Shown piece after piece: positions 7,132-12,485 of a DNA stretch of 12,485 bases (positions within the stretch are counted from its first letter, which is position 1; the number at the start of each line of letters is the position of its first letter). This DNA comes from Acidimicrobiales bacterium (lineage in GTDB: Bacteria; Actinomycetota; Acidimicrobiia; Acidimicrobiales; Ilumatobacteraceae), in contig JAURHL010000043.1 of assembly GCA_030833305.1 (NCBI GenBank), positions 1 to 12,485 of the forward strand, in the 5' to 3' direction. A model generated the notes under the pieces. It saw only the letters and a list, made by a program, of their open reading frames with translations, was not told the DNA's origin and did not search any database. A program made the translations under genes and the position numbers.

Positions 7132-7137
7132 ACGTTA
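7132..7137 (-). promoter_or_regulatory. Candidate -10 box for the SAM hydrolase leader
   Basis: TAACGT on the minus strand lies just before the hairpin cluster and would start transcription near 7125, giving a leader of about 160 nt. The -35 position (TTTCTC, 17-bp spacer) is poor. A direct repeat GTCACA-G-GTCACA overlaps the expected start site and might bind a regulator. Confidence 0.3.
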
Positions 7138-7307
7138 GACCCCGATTCGGCCCCGAGAAAAGTGTCACGAGAGGAAATTTTCGATGGTTGCACACTGCAC
7201 GGAAGCACCCTCATTTTCACTAAATCGCTGACCTGCGACGTTCCGCGATCGGCGCCGAAAAATGTCAGCGGACCGGCGCAAACTTTTCGTCAACTTCGGC
7301 CACGAAA

Positions 7308-8111
7308 TCAACTCCGACCGAGTTCACGACCGCGTTCGGTGGCGGCACGCACCGCATCGACGAAGGCCGCGGGCACGGCGAGGCTCTCGAGCACCGCGAT
7401 TCCGGCCGCCGTGGTGCCGCCCGGTGAGGTCACCTTCGCACGCAGATCGGCGGGTGCCTCTCCGTGCGCCAGCAACGCCGCCGATCCGGTCAACAGCTGT
7501 CGCACCAACGCATCGGCGACGTCGCGCGACAATCCGACAGCCACTCCCGCGTCGATCAATGCCTCGGCAACCAGGAACAGATATGCCGGCCCGCTCCCGG
7601 CCAAACCGGTGACGGCATCCAGATGTGATTCCTCGACGCGCACCACGGTGCCCACCGATCCGAGGATGGACTCCGCCCACTCGACATCGGAGTCCGAGGC
7701 GTGCGTTCCCGCCGCGATCGCCGACGCACCTTGACGGACCATCGCCGGTGTGTTGGGCATCGAACGCACCACCGCGACGCGATCACCGGCGGCCGCTTCG
7801 AGAGTGGCGATGGTGACCCCGGCCGCGATGGACAGGATCCGCGTTGCTCCACGTGACGCGGCCCGCGTCACGGCGCCCGGGACGTCATGGGGTTTCACCG
7901 CGATGACGGCGGCGTCGCATTCGGGGATGTCACCGGTGACGTTCACCCCCGGGAACATGGTCGCCAACTGCTCACGGCGGGCCCCGGCCACCTCCACGAT
8001 GGACAAATCGGCCGGATCGACCGTGGCCGCGGCCAGCAAACCCCCCACCAGCGCGGCACCCATGTTGCCGCCACCGACCACCACCAGAGTCGACCTCGCC
8101 GCGTTGGACAT
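7308..8111 (-). CDS. proC: Pyrroline-5-carboxylate reductase, ProC
   Basis: ProC reduces 1-pyrroline-5-carboxylate to L-proline with NAD(P)H, the last step of proline synthesis, in the cytosol. The 267-residue protein has family length. The Rossmann fold starts LVVVGGGNMGAALVGGLL (9-26); AAVIAVKPHDV (67-77) and RSMPNTPAMV (116-125) are family motifs; the C-terminal dimerisation domain contains DAVTGLAGSGPAYLFL (165-180) and the signature TSPGGTTAAGIAVLE (228-242). The start ATG has no Shine-Dalgarno but a TAGCGT box 6 nt upstream. It is flanked by gaps on both sides and is probably its own transcription unit. Confidence 0.97.
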   Translation of the reverse strand: MSNAARSTLVVVGGGNMGAALVGGLLAAATVDPADLSIVEVAGARREQLATMFPGVNVTGDIPECDAAVIAVKPHDVPGAVTRAASRGATRILSIAAGVTIATLEAAAGDRVAVVRSMPNTPAMVRQGASAIAAGTHASDSDVEWAESILGSVGTVVRVEESHLDAVTGLAGSGPAYLFLVAEALIDAGVAVGLSRDVADALVRQLLTGSAALLAHGEAPADLRAKVTSPGGTTAAGIAVLESLAVPAAFVDAVRAATERGRELGRS

Positions 8112-8117
8112 GCCGTC

Positions 8118-8123
8118 ACGCTA
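8118..8123 (-). promoter_or_regulatory. Candidate leaderless -10 box of proC
   Basis: TAGCGT, the same hexamer as at rex, followed by GACGGC (6 nt) and ATG. The spacer is identical to that of the small peptide gene at 6020. There is no convincing -35. Confidence 0.5.
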
Positions 8124-8137
8124 ATCCTCGGGGGCAT

Positions 8138-8184
8138 CCCGCCGGCGCCGACTTCCCGACCGGCGCCGACGGGACACCGGCGGG
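8138..8184. repeat. Direct and inverted repeat cluster upstream of proC
   Basis: CCGGCGCCGAC occurs twice (8142-8152 and 8160-8170), and the block is enclosed by CCCGCCGG (8138-8145) and CCGGCGGG (8177-8184), exact reverse complements. A separate perfect 12-bp palindrome GTCACCGGTGAC lies at 8201-8212. These sit between the YbjN-family stop and the proC promoter; they could end the upstream transcript or bind a regulator. No T-run is present. Confidence 0.7.
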
Positions 8185-8236
8185 TGGGCGAGGTACGGCG
8201 GTCACCGGTGACGAAGCGGATACCACACGGAATTGG

Positions 8237-8707
8237 TCAGTCGGCGAATCGCGAGGCGTACCCCAGCATCAACAGCGGTCGGAAGCACTGTTCGACGTGG
8301 GCGTACATGGAGCCGACGATGCGATCGAGCTCGGATTCGGTCAGGCCGATCAACGGAAGGTCACCGCGTAGGTACACCGCATCCTCCAGACCCAACGAGA
8401 AGTGCGCACCGACCAACTTGTCGTTGCGGCGCAGCAACTGCTCGTTGAACTCGGCCACGTTCTCCTCGGGAGCCGGCATCACGTAGGTCTCGTAACGCAG
8501 GGTGCGCTGACCGAGGGTGATCCAGACGGTGATGAAATCCTTGGTCTCGCCGCGCATCCGCACGTACCAACGAGCGCGAAACATCGGATCGGGTTCGGCG
8601 ATGTCGATGGCCAGGATGGTCTGGTTCGACGACTTCATGGCACCGAGCCATTCGTCGATGCGCCGCTCGAGGACCGCGAGCGATTCGTCGTCGAAGAGAT
8701 CGCTCAC
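8237..8707 (-). CDS. YbjN-domain protein
   Basis: A 156-residue YbjN-family protein, a fold related to type III secretion chaperones, with no secretion role implied here. Visible features are the N-terminal helix ESLAVLERRIDEWLGAM, a beta-sheet region with VRMRGETKDFITVWITLGQRTLRYETYVMPAP (quoted as VRMRGETKDFI and WITLGQRTLRYETYV), and a C-terminal helical part ending LMLGYASRFAD. It starts with GTG at 8705-8707, sharing GTGA with the mshA stop, so translation is probably coupled. A YbjN-type gene directly after mshA is also found in mycobacteria, which supports both calls. The molecular role is unknown; a link to mycothiol synthesis is inference from position only. Confidence 0.85.
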   Translation of the reverse strand: MSDLFDDESLAVLERRIDEWLGAMKSSNQTILAIDIAEPDPMFRARWYVRMRGETKDFITVWITLGQRTLRYETYVMPAPEENVAEFNEQLLRRNDKLVGAHFSLGLEDAVYLRGDLPLIGLTESELDRIVGSMYAHVEQCFRPLLMLGYASRFAD

Positions 8708-9913
8708 GAGCAGTTGACGAGAGAGCGGGCCGTGATGTCGGTGTACACGCGACGCAAGCGGGCCGCGGCGAAACTCCAGGTGTAACGACGCCCGCGTTCG
8801 GCGGCGGCGGCTCTCATGGACGCGGCCAGTGACGGGTTGCGCAGAAGATGATCGGTGTACGCGGCGAACTGCTCGGGATCACGATCGTTCACCAGGAACC
8901 CGGTCGATCCGTGATCGACCAACGACAACAATCCGCCCACCGCGTTGGCCACCACGGGGATTCCACAGGCGGCGGCCTCGAGGGCCACCAAACCGAAACT
9001 CTCCGAACGCGACGGCACCCACACGGCGTCGGCAGCCCGGTAATAGGTGGACAAGATGTGATGCGCTTGCGGGGCGACGAAATGAACCCGCCCGTCGAGA
9101 CCGAGTTCGCTGACGAGCGCGCGAACGCGCTGGACCTCGACGTCACCCTCGACGCCACTGGCTCCGCCGACCACGTACAGACGCGCGTCGGCGCGACCGA
9201 GAGCGGACAAGGCGCGCACCGCCACGTCGACTCCCTTCAACGGCTGGATGCGACCGACGAACAACATCACCGGTCCGTCACCCATACCCAGGGCGTGGCG
9301 CGCGCCACGACGATCGCCGGGGGTGAAGAACGCGTGCTCGACACCGGGCGCGACGATCTCGAGGCCACCGGGGGGCGTGCCGTAAAGACGGACGAACTGC
9401 TCTTCTTCCTCGTCGCAACTGACGCAGATGGCGTCGGCGCAACCGATGATCTCGGCTTCGGCGCGCTCACGACGTTCGGACTCGGGGTCGCCACCCTCGG
9501 CCTTCACCCGCGCCAACGTGTGGAACGTGGTCGCCAGCGGAATGCCCAGTTCGTGTTTGATGGAATGGCCGGCGATACCCGACAACCAATAGTTGGCATG
9601 CAACACATCGGCGCCGAGTGCCCCGCATGTCGTCGAGGACGAAATCGGTGAAGCGCGGGATGACGGACTCCAACTCTTCCTTGGCAAGATCGTGCGGGCC
9701 GGCGGGCACATGGACGACACGGTGATTGGGCTCCACCAGCACCTCGCGAGATAGGCCCGGCTTCCAGTCGCGCGTGTAGGTGGTGACCTCGACGCCGGCG
9801 TGGGCCAAACCAGCCACCAGTTCGCGGACGTACACGTTCATTCCCCCGGAGTCACCGACACCCGGCTGCGCCAGCGGCGAGGTGTGGAAGGACAACATGG
9901 CCACGCGAGTCAC
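8704..9913 (-). pseudogene. mshA: MshA, D-inositol-3-phosphate glycosyltransferase, split by a one-base frameshift
   Basis: MshA transfers GlcNAc from UDP-GlcNAc to inositol-3-phosphate, the first step of mycothiol synthesis. The N-terminal part, from GTG at 9913, reads VAMLSFHTSPLAQPGVGD, GGMNVYVRELV and RFTDFVLDDMR, then loses the family pattern; the other part resumes in the next frame at ALGADVLHANYWLSG. Removing one G from the four-G run at 9621-9624 restores an uninterrupted 402-residue GT4 protein, with VMLFVGRIQPLKGVDVA, WVPSRSESFGLVALEAAACG and GSTGFLV donor-site motifs intact. Everything else is well conserved, so a sequencing or assembly error, or a very recent mutation, is more likely than an old pseudogene. 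The stop overlaps the following gene (GTGA). Upstream is a SigR-like promoter. Confidence 0.9.
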
Positions 9914-9923
9914 AGAAGGCTGA

Positions 9924-9949
9924 AACTACCGGCGGGCGGAAAAACTTCC
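9924..9949 (-). promoter_or_regulatory. SigR-type (thiol-stress ECF sigma) promoter of mshA
   Basis: On the minus strand GGAAG (9949-9945) and GTT (9926-9924) are separated by exactly 18 nt, against the published Streptomyces SigR form GGAAT-N18-GTT. The predicted start site falls a few nt before the mshA GTG. Mycothiol genes including mshA are reported SigR targets in Streptomyces. TAGTTT at 9928-9923 could instead be a housekeeping -10 box, 9 nt before the GTG. Confidence 0.5.
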
Positions 9950-9974
9950 CTGACCGGACCCGGAATATCCGGTA

Positions 9975-10472
9975 TCAGCCCTCCAGAAGGGCGTCGACCG
10001 ATGCTCCGCCGTCGCGATAACGACGCACGAGCTCGGCCGTCAACGCGTCGATGCGGTCGAACAAACGTCGGCGAATCTCCGATTGCGTGCTCTCGAACGC
10101 CCGCAACTGGACCTCCAGGGATTCGAGGGCCGCATCATCGAGGTCGGCCATGTTGTCGAAGCCCAGCCGATCGCACAGAGCGTCGAACTCGGCCAGCAGT
10201 GGATGGTCCCCGGCGACGTCGGTGTCCCGCGGCGGACGAGCGGACCCGGTGCTCGGCGCCGGACCCACGCCCGATTTCACGATGTCGGCGGCGGTCACCG
10301 CTGACCCACCATCGCGACTGGCACGCACAGCGGCCACCAAATCCACACGACCCTGCGCCAGACGACGCACGAACGACACCGCGTCCTCGTCCTTGCGCAA
10401 CGCGTCGCGCTCGGCACGGAGATCGGCCAATGTCAACGACGACGGATCGGACACCTGGTTCTGTTCGCTCAT
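9975..10472 (-). CDS. RsiG-like c-di-GMP-binding anti-sigma factor
   Basis: Streptomyces RsiG sequesters sigma WhiG when bound to c-di-GMP through two helices, each carrying E(X)3S(X)2R(X)3Q(X)3D. This 165-residue protein has the motif exactly in its N-terminal helix (E29, S33, R36, Q40, D44, in KDEDAVSFVRRLAQGRVD). A second copy lies in the C-terminal helix (E127, S131, R134, F138, D142), with Phe replacing Gln. The two helices are joined by a Ser/Pro/Gly-rich, low-complexity linker (about 50-90) and a short helical segment. ATG at 10472 is preferred over ATG 10478: GGAGG (10479-10483) is 6 nt before it and abuts the other, and ATGA overlaps the upstream stop. Homologues are often annotated as aerial mycelium formation protein. 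No sigma factor is encoded in the window. Confidence 0.8.
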   Translation of the reverse strand: MSEQNQVSDPSSLTLADLRAERDALRKDEDAVSFVRRLAQGRVDLVAAVRASRDGGSAVTAADIVKSGVGPAPSTGSARPPRDTDVAGDHPLLAEFDALCDRLGFDNMADLDDAALESLEVQLRAFESTQSEIRRRLFDRIDALTAELVRRYRDGGASVDALLEG

Positions 10473-10711
10473 CGACATCCTCCGGACACTGGTGGCAATA
10501 CTGCCACTTCATCCTTGTCGGTCACGGCAGTCGAACCGGACACGGCCTCTCCGTTCAACCAGATACGACAACTGGGCAGGAGTTCGGCGAAGACCGGTCC
10601 GAAGCGTCGAACCGCCTCGGCCACCACCTCGTCGACCGTGGTCCCCGGCATCTCGGTCGTCCCCACCCCGGCGATCTCGCGCGCTCGGGCGAACAAACGA
10701 AGAGAGGCCAT
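10469..10711 (-). CDS. MoaD/ThiS-family sulfur-carrier protein
   Basis: An 80-residue beta-grasp protein: it starts SLRLFARAREIAG, has TTVDEVVAEAVRRFG (24-38) and WLNGEAV (51-57), and ends DEVAVLPPVSGGCR. MoaD proteins pass sulfur to molybdopterin precursor through a C-terminal Gly-Gly thiocarboxylate. Here the Gly-Gly (77-78) is followed by Cys-Arg, so trimming would be needed, as is known for some sulfur-carrier proteins, or the activity differs. The frame is open upstream to 10807 but the extension crosses the opposite gene and its promoter; a TACGCT box 7 nt before ATG 10711 supports this start. The stop overlaps the RsiG-like start by ATGA. No other molybdopterin gene is in the window, so the pathway is uncertain (cysteine or thiamine synthesis are alternatives). 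Confidence 0.85.
   Translation of the reverse strand: MASLRLFARAREIAGVGTTEMPGTTVDEVVAEAVRRFGPVFAELLPSCRIWLNGEAVSGSTAVTDKDEVAVLPPVSGGCR
10479..10483 (-). promoter_or_regulatory. Shine-Dalgarno that decides the RsiG-like start
   Basis: GGAGG on the minus strand, 6 nt before ATG 10472 and directly touching ATG 10478, so only the former can be used efficiently. The same bases encode most of the Gly-Gly of the overlapping MoaD-like tail. Confidence 0.75.
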
Positions 10712-10718
10712 GTCGCCG

Positions 10719-10724
10719 AGCGTA
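10719..10724 (-). promoter_or_regulatory. Candidate leaderless -10 box of moaD-rsiG unit
   Basis: TACGCT on the minus strand, 7 nt (CGGCGAC) before ATG 10711. It is only 7 bp from the divergent box at 10732-10737, so the two promoters must share DNA. Confidence 0.5.
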
Positions 10725-10731
10725 CCGGCAG

Positions 10732-10737
10732 TACCGT
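10732..10737 (+). promoter_or_regulatory. Candidate leaderless -10 box of the histidine phosphatase unit
   Basis: TACCGT followed by 8 nt and GTG at 10746. No Shine-Dalgarno lies in the spacer. Confidence 0.45.
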
Positions 10738-10745
10738 GAACCCTC

Positions 10746-11384
10746 GTGACGAGCGACGCACGACATCCGGGCACCCGCGTTCTCGTTCTCAGGCACGGCC
10801 AGAGCACCTGGAACGCATTGCGAAAATGGCAGGGTCAGGCCGATCCGCCGCTCAGCGATCTCGGTCGATCACAGGCCCGATCGGCCGCGGGCCTTCTGGC
10901 CAACGAATGTCCCGTCTTCGACGCCGTCGTCACGAGCGACCTCGAACGAGCTCGGGTGACCGGCGAGGTGATCGCCGGAATCATCGGCTGCCCCCGCGTG
11001 TCGACCGACAAGCGTTGGCGCGAGAACCACGCCGGCGAGTGGCAGGGGCTCACTCCCGACGAGATCAATCGCGACTGGCCGGGCTATCTGGCCGACAACC
11101 GTCGTCCACCCAGTTTCGAGAGCGTGGAGTCGACCATCGAGCGGTCCGTGGCGGCGCTTTCGGACATCGCCGCCGCGCATCCCGATGGATGTGTTCTCGT
11201 GATCTCCCACGGGGGCGTCCTCCGGTTGCTGCGCCAACACTTCGGAGATCCCGACACCCGATTCCCCAATCTGGCGGGTGGCTGGTTCGAACACGGTTCC
11301 GATGCGACCTGGCGCAACGGTTCCCTGCTCTTCCCGCTCGAGCTCATCGCCGACGAATTGCGCAACACCGGCGCGGTGGAATGA
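10746..11384 (+). CDS. Histidine phosphatase superfamily protein (phosphoglycerate-mutase-like)
   Basis: The protein of 212 residues uses a phospho-histidine intermediate. The catalytic motif is LVLRHGQSTWN (13-23, His17), followed by WQGQADPPLSDLGRSQA (28-44), the acid region RWRENHAGEWQGLT (90-103, Glu93 likely proton donor), and the second histidine in VLVISHGGVLRLL (150-162, His155). Substrate cannot be told from sequence; relatives include cofactor-dependent mutases, alpha-ribazole phosphatases and broad phosphatases. The length and the PDEIN insert argue against a true 2,3-BPG mutase of about 245 residues. The start is GTG, consistent with the TACCGT box. The next gene starts 4 nt after the stop. 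Confidence 0.88.
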   Translation: MTSDARHPGTRVLVLRHGQSTWNALRKWQGQADPPLSDLGRSQARSAAGLLANECPVFDAVVTSDLERARVTGEVIAGIIGCPRVSTDKRWRENHAGEWQGLTPDEINRDWPGYLADNRRPPSFESVESTIERSVAALSDIAAAHPDGCVLVISHGGVLRLLRQHFGDPDTRFPNLAGGWFEHGSDATWRNGSLLFPLELIADELRNTGAVE

Positions 11385-11388
11385 ACCG

Positions 11389-11997
11389 ATGACCCCCGAA
11401 CCAGCACCGCAACTCTTCGACCCGGGACACACCGTCGACCTCATCCCCTCCGAAACAGCGAACGCGACCCCGGAGGGATCCATCGAACCCACAGGGGATC
11501 CCTTCCGTGTCGAGGTCATCCGCTCCAAGAAGCGCCGTCGCAGCATCAGCGCCCAGATGGTGGGCGACGTGCTGCGCATCTCCATCCCGTCGTGGATGAG
11601 TGCCGCCGAGGAACGAACCAGCGTCGCCGACATGGTCCGACGTTTCCGTCGACGCCTTGCCACGCACGACATCGATCTGGCCGAGCGGGCCAGCCGCCTC
11701 GCGCGTACGTTCTCGTTGCACACACCCGCGTCCATCGCCTGGGCCGACAACCTCACGTCCGTGTGGGGGTTGTGCACCCCGTCGCAATCCGACGTCCGCA
11801 TCTCCACCCGACTGGTCGGGTTCCCCACGTGGGTCCTCGATTACGTCATCGTCCACGAACTCGCCCACCTTCATGTAGCCGGCCACGGTCCCGACTTCTG
11901 GGCCCTCGTCAATCGCTACCCGAAATCCGAACGCGCGATCGGATTCCTCATCGCCAAGTCGTCCGACGGCGACGACGATCCGGACTCACAATGTTGA
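11389..11997 (+). CDS. YgjP-like (M48-like) zinc metallopeptidase-domain protein
   Basis: From ATG 11389 the protein has 202 residues. An acidic, Pro-rich N-terminal stretch of about 38 residues precedes the family domain, which begins FRVEVIRSKKRRRSISAQM. The zinc site is VIVHELAHLHVAGHGPDFW: His156, Glu157, His160 and a third ligand His166, as in the YgjP/WLM-related group. WGLCTPSQSDVRIS (126-139) matches the family segment W..C.....I. The cellular role of the family is not known; in other genomes it is often called M48 family or metal-dependent hydrolase. It begins 4 nt after the phosphatase stop. Its last codons overlap the ATG of the carB-like fragment (ATGTTGA). Confidence 0.88.
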   Translation: MTPEPAPQLFDPGHTVDLIPSETANATPEGSIEPTGDPFRVEVIRSKKRRRSISAQMVGDVLRISIPSWMSAAEERTSVADMVRRFRRRLATHDIDLAERASRLARTFSLHTPASIAWADNLTSVWGLCTPSQSDVRISTRLVGFPTWVLDYVIVHELAHLHVAGHGPDFWALVNRYPKSERAIGFLIAKSSDGDDDPDSQC

Positions 11998-12485
11998 CGA
12001 CCCGGTTGGTCGATCGATTCCTCGAGGACGCCACCGAGGTCGACGTGGACGCCATCCGCGATCACACCGGTGAGGTCATCATCGGCGGCGTCATGGAACA
12101 CGTGGAGGAAGCCGGTGTTCACTCCGGCGACTCGGCGTGCGCGATCCCGCCCCAGACGTTGCCGTCGTGGGTGGTGGAGGTCATCGAGAGTTACACCGCT
12201 GCCATCGCCGCCGCGCTCGACGTGCGCGGACTGATCAACGTGCAGTACGCGGTGGCCGGCACCAACGTGTACGTCATCGAGGCCAACCCACGGGCCAGTC
12301 GCACGGTGCCCTTCGTCGCCAAGGCGACCGGAGTCCCGTTGGCCAAGGTGGCCACGCGCGTGATGTTGGGCGCCACGTTGGCCGAACTGCGGGCCGAGGG
12401 ATTGTTGTCGCGCTCGGTGCTGCTGGACTCTCCGTCGACGGTGGCGGTGAAGGAAGAGGTGTTGCCGTTCAGTCGATTCCCCGAG
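11991..12485 (+). CDS. carB: CarB-like fragment: C-terminal half of the second ATP-grasp domain of carbamoyl-phosphate synthase large chain
   Basis: The 165 codons seen from ATG 11991 to the window edge match the CarB second synthetase half: RLVDRFLEDATEVDVDAI (5-22), GGVMEHVEEAGVHSGDSACA (residues 33-52), VRGLINVQYAV (79-89), the Mg-binding EANPRASRTVPFV (97-109), ATGVPLAKVATRVMLG (111-126) and VKEEVLPFSRFPE (153-165). By memory of E. coli CarB (about 1070 residues) this corresponds to roughly 755-925, so about 750 N-terminal residues are missing, and the upstream DNA codes for the YgjP-like protein in another frame. The frame runs on beyond the window. Whether ATG 11991 is a real start, or the contig was joined wrongly near 11985-12003, cannot be settled here. 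Confidence 0.85.
   Translation, partial: MLTTRLVDRFLEDATEVDVDAIRDHTGEVIIGGVMEHVEEAGVHSGDSACAIPPQTLPSWVVEVIESYTAAIAAALDVRGLINVQYAVAGTNVYVIEANPRASRTVPFVAKATGVPLAKVATRVMLGATLAELRAEGLLSRSVLLDSPSTVAVKEEVLPFSRFPE

Noticed and set aside
8704..9913. Programmed frameshifting in mshA.
   Set aside because: The G4 run has no slippery heptamer, I see no downstream pseudoknot need, and the family is not known to use frameshifting; a one-base error is simpler.
10712..10807. The longer MoaD-like ORF starting at 10807.
   Set aside because: The extension runs antisense through the start of the phosphatase gene and both promoters; the family-like sequence begins at ATG 10711.
9800..11392. A 530-codon plus-strand frame across rsiG-like, moaD-like and phosphatase genes.
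   Set aside because: The translation is Arg/Pro/Ser-rich with no domain pattern, and it covers several well supported genes in other frames.
11961..11990. Extension of the CarB-like frame upstream of ATG 11991.
   Set aside because: The codons there read as Arg-rich nonsense in that frame and belong to the YgjP-like gene; the GLT before the Met resembles CarB only by chance.

Overview
The window is a 12.5 kb GC-rich stretch that looks like an actinobacterium, probably a deep-branching class such as Acidimicrobiia. Supporting signs are the rex-hemA-hemC-hemD gene order known from Streptomyces, an MshA mycothiol glycosyltransferase followed by a YbjN-family gene (an order also seen in mycobacteria), an RsiG-type anti-sigma factor, many GTG starts, and promoter boxes of the form TANNNT placed 6-8 nt before start codons. 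The class-level guess is inference from protein flavour only. Both ends cut through genes (hemD at the left, a carB-like ORF at the right), so this may be a whole contig.

Region by region. (1) 1-3567, minus strand: rex, hemA, hemC and hemD (partial), the redox repressor and the early tetrapyrrole pathway. An 18-bp Rex-type operator overlaps the rex promoter, so the operon should respond to NADH/NAD+; hemA also has a candidate promoter of its own. (2) 3699-4451, plus strand: a seven-helix membrane protein of unknown function, divergent from rex, whose 3' end overlaps the next gene convergently. (3) 4407-6961, minus strand: an S-adenosyl-L-methionine hydrolase (DUF62), a 27-residue one-helix peptide that is too short to be found by normal gene calling, and an acyl-CoA-synthetase-like adenylating enzyme. 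(4) 6962-7307: a 346-bp gene-free stretch with four consecutive hairpins and a weak terminator-like element, a candidate structured 5' leader of the SAM hydrolase gene. (5) 7308-8111, minus: proC. (6) 8237-10711, minus: moaD/thiS-like sulfur carrier, an RsiG-like c-di-GMP-binding anti-sigma factor, mshA (split by a one-base frameshift) and a YbjN-family gene, tightly packed; mshA has a good match to a SigR (thiol-stress) promoter. (7) 10746-12485, plus: histidine phosphatase, YgjP-like metallopeptidase, then the C-terminal half of a CarB second ATP-grasp domain that starts abruptly with no N-terminal three quarters.

How the genes work together: the window combines redox and thiol homeostasis (Rex, haem synthesis, mycothiol) with regulatory parts (Rex operator, RsiG-like protein, SigR-type promoter). 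A coherent layout rule is visible: genes at the head of transcription units have TANNNT boxes and no Shine-Dalgarno, which implies leaderless mRNAs, whereas several internal genes have GGAGG-type sites or stop/start overlaps. The SAM hydrolase is the exception, with a long structured leader. I found no CRISPR array, insertion sequence, phage gene, tRNA or rRNA, and no clearly new multi-gene system. The best candidates for novelty are the structured leader, the RsiG-like protein, and the truncated carB junction.
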